Assembly (NCBI GenBank): GCA_963675135.1
Contig: OY776126.1
Span: 25,423,195 to 25,487,194, forward strand
Source: Galeopsis tetrahit
Lineage: Eukaryota; Streptophyta; Magnoliopsida; Lamiales; Lamiaceae
Length of the DNA: 64,000 nucleotides
Reading direction: 5' to 3'
Part shown: positions 12,721 through 24,610 of the stretch, in pieces
Layout of the letters: every line of letters begins with the position of its first letter
Position numbering within the stretch: position 1 is the stretch's first letter
Made by a program: the position numbers and the translations under genes
The notes under the pieces: generated by a model
The model's input: the letters and a program-made list of their open reading frames with translations, nothing else
Told to the model about the DNA's origin: nothing
Database searches by the model: none

Positions 12721-13704
12721 CAGGACGTGGACACACGAGTTCTAGTCTTATCCGAAAATAAAGAGCAACCAAATGTATACCACACGTACGCCCGTGAAGC
12801 ACGCAACACCTGAACACGGTCATCAGAATACAGTTTCTCCATGAAGTTCTCTCGCAACCATTCTAACTTGACCAAAGACCCCCGTGAACCACTTACTAAA
12901 CCCCTCGCAACATCGGGTTTTACGCCCAACAACTTACTGACATCAGAATATGCAGAGATGTGATCAACACGAGTAGACCGTACTGGTCGTCCTTCAACAG
13001 GTAACCCGGTAATGCAAAAACCATCATCTAGTGTAATGGTAATTTCACCGAATGGAAAGTGAAAAGAGTTGGTCTCAGGGTGCCATCGCTCAACAAAAGC
13101 AGTGGTGAGGTTCTTGTTAGTGGATCTGTAGGAGAAATTCCTAATCTGAAGCAGTACGGACTTTTTAAAATACTTAACCCATCGTCGATGCTGTGGGATG
13201 TCTTCGTTCTCAGCAAATTCACATGCCAAAAGCTTACTAATGTGGCTATGGCACTTGAGCACGGCACGCTCTTCCCCCTTCCAAATGTACTTCGTTCGTA
13301 ATCTGAGTTTGGAAAGTGGTCAACAGTGGAGGATTGGCCACATCATCATTTGCTTCCTCTTCTTCATTTGCTATCTCATGTCTATCATCGAACTCATCGT
13401 CATCATCGTCAAATATATCTTCAGATTCTACCTCATCCTCATTCGCGTCTTCAGATTCTTCACCTATAGATGGGGCAACTAGCGGTTGGGGTGCAACTTG
13501 TTGTTGTTGTTCTAGCGCGGGGGAAATTTGTTGTTCTTGAGGTTCATGTGCACTTTGTTCTTGCGGTGGTGAGGAGGCACTTTGTTCTTGCGGTGGTGAG
13601 GAGGCACTTTGTTCTTGAGGTGGAGGTGCACTTTGTTCTTGAGGTGGAGGTGCACTTTGTTCTTGAGGTGAAGGTGCATTTTGTCCTTGAGGGGGCTCAA
13701 CCAT
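12721..13704 (-). pseudogene. Plant mobile domain (PMD, aminotransferase-like) gene, frameshifted and truncated
   Basis: The minus strand starts MVEPPQGQNAPSPQEQSA at 13704, runs through about seven PPQEQSA-type repeats and an acidic segment (EDIFDDDDDEFDD), then shifts frame near 13250-13262. It continues as the PMD block: VLKCHSHISKLL, TTAFVERWHPETNSFHFPFG EITITLDDG, ITGLPVEGRPV, and SLFSDKTRTRVSTSWLQYL at the end. The pattern VERW-PET-FH-P-GE-TITL-D--GLPV-G is the PMD hallmark shared by MAIN-like host genes and transposon-carried copies. The domain stops near 12720, where GTCGAC repeats begin. The repeats on both sides suggest a transposon-borne copy. Function is unknown. Confidence 0.7.
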
Positions 13705-13784
13705 TTGCTCTTTTTTTTTTCTGTTAGAAGCGGTTGGCCTCACTCTCTTGTACACTACAAACAAAATTTGAAGAATCAAACAAA

Positions 13785-13945
13785 TGTCGATTAGTAGGTG
13801 TCGACTGAAATAGAGGATCGACCAACAACAGTTGTGGTCGATCAGCTGATGTCGACCAACAACAGTTGTGGTCGACCATCCGTTGTCGACGACAAACCAC
13901 ATCGCCGACGAACCAGAGTCGACGGGGAGAATTTCTGTCGACACT
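13785..13945. repeat. GTCGAC-rich repeat block, right of the plant-mobile-domain gene
   Basis: This repeats the GTCGAC motif of 12297-12720 on the other side of the gene. CAACAACAGTTGTGGTCGA occurs twice with a 40-bp period (about 13818 and 13858). Confidence 0.75.
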
Positions 13946-14598
13946 AGTGCAACGATTACGAACTACACCAACTAAAAAAACGACAACCAACAACCAACCG
14001 CGTACCAAATAACCATACATACATAACCTTACAAATCATCGCGTACCAAATCGCCCTAAACCCTAAATCGCATCCTTAATAGCGCATACAAAGCCTTACA
14101 AAATCAACCATTACATTCCTAAAATAATAACGCATAAAAATCAACATACATACACCATAAAAACTAATAAAATGCACCATAAAAAAACTAAAGAAATGCA
14201 CCATCACCCTAAACCCATTAAAACTCAAGAACATTAATTTTTAAATTACATACCTACGTCTTTTCATTTGTCCATGAGTCGACTAGAGAAGAGGGAGTGC
14301 GAATGGGTGTCGTCGGTGGTTGTGGATGGGTGAAATCGGTTAGAGGGGGAGATTGTTTTTTGCGTTCAAATGGAACGGGAAAAAGAGGGAGGGAGGAAGT
14401 CTTTCAAAAACGGGGGGAGGGGGGTGCATCAAACGAAGGGGGTGTTGTTAGTAGAAATACATTAAATGATAGAAAGGGCATTTATGACAATTTGAGGGTG
14501 GTGCATCTATCTTGACGAAATTATGGGAGGGTGCATCAACCGGGGAGTGTTCTAAACCGAAATGGAGGTGTAAATAGTCAGACCCTACTAAAATACTG
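13946..14598. other. Non-coding spacer
   Basis: No coding signal is convincing. The stretch has CCCTAAACCCTAAA once near 14054 (two telomere-like units, probably incidental), A-rich low-complexity sequence, and a G-rich segment at 14290-14430. Confidence 0.5.
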
Positions 14599-15006
14599 AT
14601 AGTAAAGTGCTTTAAATAATGGGCTTGCTTATCCACATACTTGGTTACTATGGTCATGGGCCCACAATTAACACGCACACAGATTTGTTGAGTACACCTA
14701 CCGAGATTTTTTTTATAAATTAGTTACATGTGAAATTTTATGTGAAATCCCCTTTTAGTTCTACCCCTCCACTAAAATTAATTAAATTTCTCATGATTAG
14801 TAACTCCACTCCATTTCATAGGAATTCTAATCGTCACCCTCAACCACGTGATTCCAAAATCATGCTCTGAACAAAAAAAAAAAAAAAAAACATAAACTCC
14901 AAACTCAAAACATTAAAGTAAAAACATATCATTCCAAATTATTAAAGGTTAAATTGCCAAAAAAAAATTTAAAACACCAATATCTCGGGAAAAAAATTCG
15001 AAAAAA
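14599..15006. repeat. Interspersed repeat A, left half
   Basis: The sequence starts TAGTAAAGTGCTTTAAATAA and is clearly homologous to repeat B at 54588 onward. It continues on the other side of the CACTA element at 22685. I see no terminal inverted repeats or LTR ends, so the family is unclassified. Confidence 0.85.
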
Positions 15007-15305
15007 CACTACAAAATAATGCTCAAATAACGAGGGGAATTGGCGAGGGGTATTTCACCCTTGCTATTTGGCGAGGGATTTAAAGAGGGGAATAAATAAC
15101 GAGGGATTTGGCGAGGGGCGGAATCACACTCGCTATTTAGCGAGTGGAAAAAGATGCCCTCGCCAATTGGCGAGGGATTTGGCGACGGCGTGTTGTGCAC
15201 TCGCTCATTGGCGAGTGCATTGTGGCCCTCGGAAAATGGCGAGGGTTCCCCACTCGCTAATTGGCGAGGGGGGTGGGGCCCTCGTAATTGCCCTCGCCTA
15301 TTTCC
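15007..15305. repeat. CACTA left terminus and subterminal repeats
   Basis: After the CACTACAAAA end, GGCGAGGG or its complement CCCTCGCC recurs about fifteen times in both orientations. One perfect 20-bp palindrome, CCCTCGCCAATTGGCGAGGG, lies near 15154. In En/Spm, TnpA binds such subterminal motifs; that role here is inferred. Confidence 0.9.
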
Positions 15306-16064
15306 CAATTAAAACCCTCTCCTTCTTCCCCAACTTCGTACTGCAGCCTCCTTCACCCCCAAAAAAAGAAAACAGGCGAGTTTCGTTCCACCGCGCCAAC
15401 GCCGCTGCCGGAGCTACCGATCGAGACAAATTTTTGGATATTTCTGTTCTACACTTCGAGGGGTTCATTTCTACGGTAAATTTATGTGTTTTTATTGATT
15501 AAATTAAAAGTTGTATATATATATATATGTTTGTATTATATTATATATGTATATTATATATGTATATATATATATATATGAATGTATATATATAGTTTTG
15601 TTGTGTAATGTTAGGATTGTAATTATGTTAGAAAAATATGTATAATGTTTATTAGGATTAATTAAGAATATTAATTGTTAATTGATGAAAGTTATAAAAA
15701 TTGTTAATTGTTATGAATTAATGTGTTAATATAATTATTGTTATATATATATGTTTTATATATGCATGTATATATATGTGTTAATTATTAATTGGTACGG
15801 TGTGTTAATTGTTATGCATGAATGTGTTAATTAATTGGGAGAATTAATTTTATAATTAATTGTTGGAAATAAGTGAAATTAAATCGATGTTGGAGGCCGG
15901 GATGAGTTGTTTGTTTGTTGTAGATTGTGCGTTCCGACTTGAGTAATTTTACTTGAGTCGGAAATGGATGCACTAGGAACCTAAATATTTGGTGATACGA
16001 TAGATTTAGATGAAACTCTGCCGAAATTTTTAAAAATATTTACATTTGAAACAGATCGAATAAC
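15306..16064 (+). other. CACTA 5' leader with probable non-coding exon and intron
   Basis: The GC-rich segment to about 15475 ends in CTACG followed by GTAAAT, a plausible splice donor. A very AT-rich stretch with TATATA runs follows up to the TNP2 start. No coding frame is supported. Confidence 0.45.
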
Positions 16065-19000
16065 ATGAATTATTCAAGTCGTAGTTGGATGTATAGGCCA
16101 AGATTGGTCAATGGGATTATGAGCCCCGAATTTATTAGTGGTGTAAATGGATTTATTGAAGCTGCCACTAGTAATCCGAATTCGATTTGGGAAGGGAAAA
16201 TTAGGTGTCCTTGCTCGAAAGCTAGATGTCGAAATGAGACTTATAGAAATCCTAATGAAGTGAATCTCATTTATATCGAAATGGGTTTACACGAAATTAT
16301 TATAATTGGATTTATCACGGTGAAGAGACTTGGGGTCCACGTCCATTTCAAAACACTAGTGAATTTGCGTCAACTTCAAATGAAGTTGACCCTATGGGAC
16401 CTAGCTCGTACCACACTATGGTAGAAGAATTAATGGGTAACCCAAACATTGATTTTGGAATCAACGCGGAAGAGGAGGCACATAATGAAGAACCCCCTAA
16501 TGAGAATGCGTCACAGTTCTACGACATGCTTCGTGCAGCGGACCAAGACTTGTATCCCGGTTGTGAATCTCATTCGCATTTGTCGTTCAATTCCAGATTG
16601 TTGAATATTAAAACCGAAAACAGATTGTCTGAAAGGGGATACAATCAAGTCGTTGAGTTGATTCGTGAGATTTGTCCTTTAGAAAATAAGGTTCCCAAGA
16701 AATTTAACGATACCAAACACTTGATGAGTGGGATGGGTTTTCCGGTAGAAAGGATTGATTGTTGTGCACAGAACTGCATGTTATTTTGGGGTGCAGACAG
16801 CGAACTAGAGTTCTGTAAGATTTGTGGTGGACCACGGTATAAGCCGAGTAGGGTTGATGCAGATGGTCGGTTGAAAAAGAAACGTCCGGTTAAGGAAATG
16901 TTCTACTTTCCCATAATTCCTCGTTTGCAAAGATTGTACATGTCCAAGGCCACTGCGAAGGATATGACATGGCATGCCTCGTGCAGTTCTGATGACTCTG
17001 GTGTTATGCGTCACCCTGCAGACTCGTTGGCTTGGAAACATTTGGACCGTTCGTATCCTGATTTTGCAGCTGAAATTAGGAATGTTAGGTTGGGCTTGAG
17101 CACAGACGGTTTTGCACCGTTTGGAATGACGGGGAAGCAATATTCGTCATGGCCAGTTATTCTTACTCCGTACAATCTACCCTCGTGGTTATGCATGAAA
17201 GATCAATTCATGTTTCTTTCGATTCTTGTGCCCGGGCCAAAAAGTCCGAAGGACAAGCTTGATGTGTTTTTACAACCTCTGATAGCTGATTTGAAATTTT
17301 TATGGGAAAATGGGGTGCAAACGTACGACGTCTCTAGGAAGCAAAACTTTATTATGAGAGCTGCACTGATTTGGACCATTAGCGACTTTCCAGCGTACTC
17401 AATGTTGTCTGGTTGGAGTACAGCTGGAAAGCTTGCTTGTCCATATTGTGGGGAGTACACCGATGCATTCACTTTGAGGCTCAGTCGAAAGCAATCGTGG
17501 TTCGATAACCACCGAAAGTTCTTACCACCTAATCATACATGGCGAAAGAACAAGACGGCATTCAGGGCTGGAGTAGCAGTCACAGATGATCCGCCGCCTA
17601 TCCGAACAGGTGCGAGTCTCCTATACGAAATTGATCATTTGGGACTTAGAAAGGTTACAGAGGAAGGTGCTGAGGCACACAACAAAAAAATTGACGGAGG
17701 GTGGAAGAAAAAAAGCATTTTTTGGGATTTGCCTTATTGGAGTACTTTGTTAGTTCGACACAATTTGGACGTGATGCACATTGAGAAAAATGTGTTCGAT
17801 AACGTGTTCAACACAGTGATGAATGTGGAGGGGAAAACAAAGGACACGTCAAAATCAAGAGATGAGTTGAATGAATATTGTCGTCGTCCCTCTCTCAAGA
17901 AATGTCCACGTACAAATAAGTATCCCAAGGCTTGTTATGCGCTTGATAAGAAAGAAAAAGATGTTATCTGTAAGTGGATAAGTGGGTTGAAGTTTCCCGA
18001 TGATTATGTGTCTAACATGTCTCGATGTATTGACTGGACGAAGTTGAAATTGTATGGAATGAAGAGTCATGATTGTCACGTGTTTATGCAGAGACTACTA
18101 CCGATTGCTTTTCGTAATATTCTGCAGACTGAAGTGTGGAAAGCAATCACTGAGCTTAGTCTCTTTTTTAAGGACTTAACTTCTACGACCATAACAGTTG
18201 ACAACATGACTCGGTTGGAAACGGATATCCCAGTAATATTGTGCAAGTTGGAACGTATCTTTCCACCCAGCTTCTTCAACTCCATGGAACATCTACCTGT
18301 GCACCTTGCATATGAAGCAAAAGTTACTGGTCCAGTTCAATATAGATGGATGTATCCATTCGAGAGGTATTTTAAGGAATTTTAAGATATAATGGTCATA
18401 TTCAATGTTTTTTATATTATCTTAATCACGATCCTTGAATTCTAATTATAGGTATCTTCGCACCTTGAAACTGAGTGTGGGTAACAAAGCACGTGTTGAA
18501 GCTTCGATTGCAAATGCATATTTAACTAGAGAGGCGTCAATGTTTTGTTCTCATTACTTTGAGGATCATGTTACGACGAGGATACACAATTTACCTCGTA
18601 ATTACGATGGTAGTGGAGATGTACAACAGTATGTGGATGGTACATTTTCCATATTTAAGGCGCCTGGCAAGCGATTTGGGAAACCAAAGAAGAGATGGAT
18701 TTTGGATGAGGAGAAAAAAGTTGCTCATACGTACGTGTTGTTGAATTGTGATGAGGTGCAGCCGTATGTTCAGTAAGTGACACTGGCCAGAGTATAAATA
18801 TATATTGGTTAGTTTTGAGATGTCTTATTAATCAAAATACGTATGTAGGCTATTCATGCATCAACTTCAAGTTGTTGAACCAAATCTCTCGGCTGCTGCA
18901 TCGGACAATAGGCTACAAAATGAATTTGCTTCGTGGTTTGAAGAAATTGTAAGTCATATTTTATACAAATATATATATTTAATAGCAATAACGTAAATCT

Positions 19001-19727
19001 CACATAGAGTCGATTTATATAGGTGAAGATAAATCCCGTGGAGAACAGGTTTATTTCCGATCTTTCTGCAGGTCCGTCTGGTCACGTTCTTACGTACTCA
19101 GGGTATTACGTGAACGGGTACAAATTTCACACTATGGCTTATGGTGCATCTAGAGCAACATCAAACAGTGGGGTTTGTATCAAGGGAAAAAACTATGATG
19201 CAGATGAAGAGGATTTCTATGGGAATCTCGAGGAAGTAGTCGAATTGGACTACCAGGGGTACCACGAGAAGAAAGTGGTTTTGTTCAAGTGTCAGTGGTT
19301 TGATAACTCAGCCAGTGGTACAAAAATTGATCCTAACTACAAGCTTGTGGATATTCATCAAAGGCGACGATACGGTCGGTACGATCCATTCGTACTAGCA
19401 AGTCAAACCACCCAAGTCTACTATTGTTCGTACCCTGGGCCCCGTACTGATTGGATAACTGTATGCAAAATCAAGCCGAGATCCTTCTTGGACGCACAAC
19501 AGTCATCCACTACTGACGATGAAGTAGATGTTCCCGCGTTCCAAGAGGAAAGCATAGAACATCAAATGATTGTGCAAGTAGATGATGATCCTGTTATATT
19601 AACTGATACCACCGGTACATTGATGGACGTAGCCGGAGATGAAGAACCAGAAGAAGAAGAGGAAGAAGAACAAGAACAAGAAGATGAGGATGAAGATGAA
19701 GAAGATGATGAAGAAGAATATTACTAG
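16065..19727 (+). CDS. CACTA TNP2-type transposase, four exons, one apparent frameshift
   Basis: Exons are 16065-18366, 18452-18772, 18849-18948 and 19023-19727, all with GT-AG borders that keep phase. The N-terminus carries a transposase-associated zinc-binding block (SWMYRPRL ... GKIRCPCSKARC). Near 16293 one base seems missing: NYYNWIYHGEETWGPRPF continues in another frame. From the ATG at 16394 the frame is open for about 1032 residues. It has TNP2 signatures such as DNHRKFLPPNH, LDVMHIEKNVFDN, PFERYLRTLK and FASWFEEIV, and an acidic tail (EEPEEEEEEEQEQEDEDEDE). The protein should cut the element at its CACTA ends. If translation starts at 16394 the zinc block is lost. A sequencing or assembly indel is an alternative cause. 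Confidence 0.9.
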
Positions 19728-19886
19728 AGTGTTCATGTATATGTTATATTATATAAAGAATGTTGATTATGACTCGGTTTTAGTGTTCTTAATGCATGTT
19801 TATGATCCAGTTTGAGTGTTCATAGATGTTATTATATCAAGAATGTTAATTTATTAATTGTTATATTTTAATATTTATTTTTACAG

Positions 19887-21602
19887 ATGAGTGGATATGG
19901 GGGTCATGGACAGCGTTCTGGTGGACATGGTTCTGGTAGTCAGGGTTCTGGTGATTCGGGTGGTAGAGGTAGAGGTAGAGGTAGAGGTAGAGGTATAGGT
20001 AGAGGTAGAGGTGAGACGCCGCCTGTACCTATACCACATCATCCGGGTTTCTATTTCCCAGATATGACTGGGATCGTCCAGATGCCCCAGATGCAGGGAT
20101 CGACCCCCTATCCGTACTACACACAAGTCCCCCAGATGCCCCACATGTATCCAGCGCAGGAGGATCCACCGACGTCCGACCCAGTCGGACGTGCGTCTGT
20201 CGAGACAGCGGCCAGCCAGTCGACAGACGCACACGATGTTCGTATTCGTCTTACGATCTATCGTGGATCGTAAGTATTACATATCTTATAATTTTCATTA
20301 TAATGAAATACATAATTATTCATTTTCAAATTAATTATGTGTAACAAAAGGTTGATGCCTTCGGGTCCAATCTCGACCACCATCAGACACATCATGTACC
20401 GGAATATGGAGGCTGGCGCACACACATTCGGCTTGGTATCCCCAGGTGTACTTCAACGGTGGTGGGATACATTCCAGGTATAATTTAATGATGTGTAACA
20501 TATCTATTCATTCACATCTTGTTATAATTAATAAAATTTTTTTGGCAGAATGAGGTTACGTGGGATCCAGAGATTACTGACACTGCATTAGTGTACAAGC
20601 TCTTTCTTGAGAGAGCAGCAAATCGATACAGTGACATGTTGAACCACTACAAGGGATTGTGGGAGCATGAGAATAAGAAGCCGCAATGGGACAACGGTGT
20701 CTGGGAGCACTTGGTTCGCCACTGGAATGATCCGGACACAATTAAGAAGAGTGAGCAGTGTCGGAAGAACCGTCTATCAGAGCCTGGAGGCCCGGGTACC
20801 GGTTTTGCTAGACATAAAGGGGGATCTCGTGGGGCAGCCGAGGTGGCCAGACGGATTGTAAGTATTTATGTTCAATTATATAAGTAATTAATTTGAGTTC
20901 ATTTTAATTAATTTAATTTTATGTTCTTCAAAATATAGGAGGAGAGGACGGGACGACCAGCGTACGACTGGGAGATTATCGAATATTACCACCGTTACAA
21001 TAACGGAACGTACACATACGGGCATATAGGTGATATTCTGGTAAGTGTATACATATATTATATTAAATATAATATTTAATTGTTTTGACATGTATATTAA
21101 CCAAATTTTGTGTATGCACAAATAGGATCAGGTGCAAGAGGAATTGTCACATCTCACCCAGCCGTCATCTGATCATGATCCTTCAGATGATGGTTCCAGT
21201 AGCCAGACCCCACCCTTACCGGAAATGTCTGAGTTGTACGTGAAGAAAGTTGGAAGATCTCACGGTCGCGTGAAGGGTCTTGGGCAACTAGGAAAGAACA
21301 GACGTGTCACTTCTGGTCCCTGTGAGACATCTTCCGGTACGACGTTTGGACGATTTAGTCAGGCCGACATCGACAATGCTCTTTTGGAAGAGCGGAGGGC
21401 TAGTGAAGAGAGAGAGCGTCTCATACGTGAAGAACTGCAGCAATCAGTCACTCAGACGGAGGAGCGCTTACGTCAAGAGTTTGCTGCTCAGATGGCATCA
21501 CAGATGGCATCAATGATGAGACAGTTCAGAAGGGGGTCGGGTAACAGGAACGGGGATGATGATGATGATGGTGATGATGACGCTGATGAGGATGGTCGAT
21601 GA
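19887..21602 (+). CDS. CACTA TnpA-like protein (plant transposase Ptta/En/Spm type), five exons, intact
   Basis: Exons are 19887-20269, 20351-20477, 20549-20857, 20939-21040 and 21126-21602; all introns are GT-AG and join to an open frame of 465 residues. The N-terminus is Gly/Arg-rich (GRGRGRGRGRGIGRGRG) and followed by a Pro/Met-rich stretch. The middle holds the Ptta/En/Spm block (KLFLERAANRYSDML, WEHLVRHWNDPDTIKKSEQC, RTGRPAYDWEIIEYYH). The C-terminus is a charged coiled coil (LEERRASEERERLIREEL) with an Asp-rich end. In En/Spm the equivalent protein binds the subterminal repeats and aids transposition. The gene starts 160 bases after the TNP2 stop on the same strand, so one transcript with alternative splicing is possible. 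Confidence 0.9.
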
Positions 21603-22186
21603 TTGATACATTTTAAGTTATGTTGTCTTGTTGGATTTTAAAAAATTGATGAAGTTGTTTGGAATTTCTTTTTTGTTATGTTGTGTACTTGAATTGAAGT
21701 GAACGTACGAGACGATGTTTTATTTTATATGGTTTTAATTCATATATATTGCTTGTGTGTGATTAATAATTAAGTATTGATCTAATATATAAATGAATTG
21801 AGTTAATAGCATATAGTTGTTAAATTAAATTTAGTAATGAAGGGCTTTTGTTAAATTAATTAAGTATTGAGTTAATATATAAATTAATTGAGTTAGTAAT
21901 CTATTCAATTAATTGACTTAATTAATAATAAAAGAATAAATTTGAGTTAATACATACATATATAAGTATAAATTATTAAATTTAGTATTAACGAAGGGAT
22001 TTGTTAAATAAATTGAGTTAATTAATATATATATATATAAGTGTAAGTTATTAAATTTAGTAATGAGGGGTTTGTAAAAGAATAACATATAGTTGGTAAT
22101 TTATTAAATTAATTGAGTTAAAGAATAAAAACAGAAATTAAAAGGGATAAATATATAATGCATTTGAAATATTACGACTAAAGCTC
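21603..22186. other. AT-rich non-coding segment inside CACTA
   Basis: This lies between the TnpA-like stop and the right subterminal region. GAGTTAAT and AAATTTAGTAATGA motifs recur in imperfect copies. No gene is supported. Confidence 0.5.
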
Positions 22187-22330
22187 CTAGCCTAATTGGC
22201 ACACGGGGGTGCATAAACTCTTCAGCCTCCGGGAGGTCGCGAGTTCGACCCCCCATGCTCGCGAAAATTGGGAATAAAGGGTGGCCTGGCTTAGAGACCT
22301 GGGTTCGAAACCCAGGTCTGTTTTTTTTTT
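22187..22330 (+). repeat. tRNA-derived SINE-like sequence
   Basis: A box-A-like TAGCCTAATTGG and, 50 bases on, a box-B-like GAGTTCGACCC resemble an internal RNA polymerase III promoter. A second box-B-like GGTTCGAAACCC follows in a short stem (GACCTGGG / CCCAGGTC), and the unit ends in ten or more T. It sits just inside the right subterminal repeats of the CACTA element. It lacks a proper tRNA acceptor stem, so it is not a tRNA gene. Confidence 0.55.
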
Positions 22331-22684
22331 AAATCTCGCGAATTGGCGAGGGGGATTTGCCCTCGGGAATTGGCGAGGGTTATGACTCTCGCGACTGGGC
22401 GACGGGATTCACTCTCGCTATTTGGCGACGGCACGCGCCCTCGCCAATTCGCGAGTGGGTATGGCCCTCGCCAATTCGCGAGTGTGTTTGGCCCTCGCCA
22501 ATTAGCGAGTGTGTTTGGCCCTCGCCAATTTGGCCTCGGGATTTGGCGAGGGCACCCTCGCCAATAAATTAGCGAGGAGCAATTAGGCGACGGCGACTGC
22601 CCCTCGCCTATGCTGTCGCCAAATTGTTTAGCGAGGGCTTTACCCTCGCAAAAACCCTCTCCATATGGATGGTTTTTTGTAGTG
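22331..22684. repeat. CACTA right subterminal repeats and terminus
   Basis: The same GGCGAGGG / CTCGCCAATT motifs recur about fifteen times, ending in TTTTTTGTAGTG. The mirror-image arrangement to 15007-15305 defines the element. Confidence 0.9.
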
Positions 22685-23083
22685 AAAAGTAAAAACTTTC
22701 AGCAAAAAAAATCGTAAACTGAATAAAATTTTGAAAAAATAACAGAATTTTGTGAAAATTTTCGACCAAAAAGTAAAATACTTATATTCTTAGAGCATCT
22801 TCAACCGTACTCTATTTTGAATTTTTAAATAGTGAACTTTATATTTGAAAAATTGAGAATGGAGAGAAGAGAATGTCCCAAAAAAAAAAAAAAAAAGAGA
22901 GAATTAGGATTAATAGGAAAAATAAGGATATTTAAGGGGTTTGACGGAGAGTGTACTCATTCTAGGGTGGGTGTTCTCTACAAAGATGTAGGTGTATAAC
23001 CGTGGCCGTTTTTCTATAATAAAAATACAATGGGCTAAGACATCAATAATAAAAATAGTTCATGGGCCTAGAGTCTTAATACC
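22685..23083. repeat. Interspersed repeat A, right half
   Basis: It continues repeat A after the CACTA insertion and matches 54930-55126 plus 62893-63091. The homology with B ends at GAGTCTTAATA. Confidence 0.85.
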
Positions 23084-23944
23084 GTGAATTTAACTCTTTG
23101 TTGCACAAAAGTTTGCATATTGAAAAATGGAAATAACCATCAAAATCCTTACACTCGCAATATACACATATTTACCCTTCATGCATTATTTGAATCCACC
23201 ATAGATTATACATTTAATTCAACTACTTTATTTACTTTGTATATAAAAGTTTAAAAAATTGGCAAAAACTTGTGTGAGACCGTCTCACGAAAAAAGACTC
23301 GTAAGACAGATCCCTTTTGATCCATATTCCAGTTTTTTTTAGATAGATTATGTTTGTAAATAAAAAATGATAATGTTTAAGTTAAAAGTGATAATGTTAT
23401 TAACTAAACTGATTATCACTTTTTAAATGAGGGTTAAGGGAGTGTCGTCTCATGAATCTCATTATGTGAGACGGTTTCACTTAAGACTAGCTCTAAAAAA
23501 TTATGCTTCAACATTCTAATCAAATTACACATTTTTTTTTTAAATTAAGTGTCCAAAATTCACTGCAAACTTTTGGGGACGGAGTCAGTAATAAGTTGAC
23601 TCATGTCAAACTTCATAAGAAAAACTACAAAACAATATGAAATTACATAAAAATTAACATCAAATGAATCATAAAATAATAAGGCGAAAATACACAAAAT
23701 ATTATCAAATTAATTCTAAAGTCAACTAAAACATAAAAAAACATGTAAAATTCCGAGTCATCAATTTCCCATAGTGTACAAATATCAAAGCGATGTTTTG
23801 TACAGTATTCAATTTTATTGACAGGTGATAATCCACTATCCCATAATAACTAACTTGTACATTTTCTTCATTTGGACGTCTATAATAGAAAATTCTCTAT
23901 AAAGTTTATCATCATATACCTACAATTTTAAATAAAATGGTGTT
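23084..23944. other. Non-coding AT-rich spacer
   Basis: I see no gene. Apart from the MITE at 23269-23490, the stretch is AT-rich single-copy-looking sequence. Confidence 0.5.
23269..23490. mobile_element. MITE with inverted ends containing TGAGACCGTCTCAC
   Basis: The left end CTTGTGTGAGACCGTCTCAC matches the reverse complement of the right end, CTTAAGTGAAACCGTCTCAC, with three differences. The core is AT-rich and non-coding. No clear TSD was found, so the superfamily is left open. Confidence 0.6.
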
Positions 23945-24610
23945 GCCTTCTCTCTACACACTTCTACATCCTCCATCACCGCCCACTGTCCATCGCTTCA
24001 ATCAAGTTCCTTTCTTCTCCACTATGCATTGCCGCCCGTCGCGTCACCACACCGTCGCCTGTTGTGCCACCATACCGATGTTCTCTTTTTCATCTTTTTC
24101 AATAAATCATCAAGTGGGGTTAGAGGTTTCTTTTTAGGATATTAGTTGGATCAATGGATGGATTCTCCCCGACGGCGCTACGGTGGCCGATCGGGTGAAT
24201 CATCCGTTGATCCCTTTTATTTTCTGTATTTATTTCAGTTTTTTTTTTCTTGCCTTTTTGTGGTTGTTTTTGCTTTGCTTTTATTTTATGTTGATGTTTT
24301 CTCCATCTCGTTTGTTTTCTTAGTTAGATTTTCAGTTTTTTGTTATGAAGCCCTTTCCCCAATTTTGGTGGTTTTTTTCCTCCCTTGTGGTGTTTCTTCC
24401 CTTGCGGTGTTTGGCAGTGCTTTGCGTTTTTTTGTGTTGGCCTCGGTGGAATTTGGCTTTTGAGATGTTGGGTGCTTGGTTCCTAATTTTCCTCTTTTAG
24501 GACGGACCCGTGGTGACTTTTGGTTATGTGGGATGAATATGACGCTCAGTGATTCTTTGTCTTTTATTTTTCTATCTTTTGTTTTCTTGATTTGCTGATA
24601 CCTTTGTGTG

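Larger units (their letters stand above)
15007..22684 (+). mobile_element. Full-length CACTA (En/Spm-like) DNA transposon
   Basis: The left end is CACTACAAAATAATG and the right end is TTTTTTGTAGTG, the inverted CACTACAAAA termini of the family. AAA flanks both sides as a 3-bp TSD. Repeat B at 54919-54940 carries the unoccupied sequence: TTCGAAGAAAAGTAAAAAC aligns with the joined A flanks after removing one AAA, with a single substitution. Inside are GGCGAGGG subterminal repeats at both ends, a TNP2 transposase gene and a TnpA-like gene, both on the plus strand. The element is 7678 bp and may be autonomous apart from one apparent 1-nt lesion in TNP2. Confidence 0.96.

Noticed and set aside
13470..13727. 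85-residue ORF of VHFVLEV repeats (+) and matching HLKNKVH ORF (-)
   Set aside because: Both are other-frame shadows of the PPQEQSA repeats in the plant-mobile-domain gene.
14054..14067. Telomere-like CCCTAAACCCTAAA
   Set aside because: There are only two units with no array, so it is not evidence of an interstitial telomere.
15009..15502. ORFs on both strands in the CACTA left end (and 22343-22572 at the right end)
   Set aside because: They are produced by the GGCGAGGG subterminal repeats, which read open in several frames.
22187..22330. Functional tRNA gene
   Set aside because: Box A and box B are present but there is no complementary acceptor stem or anticodon arm, and a second box B and T tail follow; a SINE-like unit fits better.
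24146..24463. 105-residue hydrophobic ORF (+)
   Set aside because: It is a T-rich low-complexity reading inside the poly(A) retroposon, with no domain and no conserved start context.
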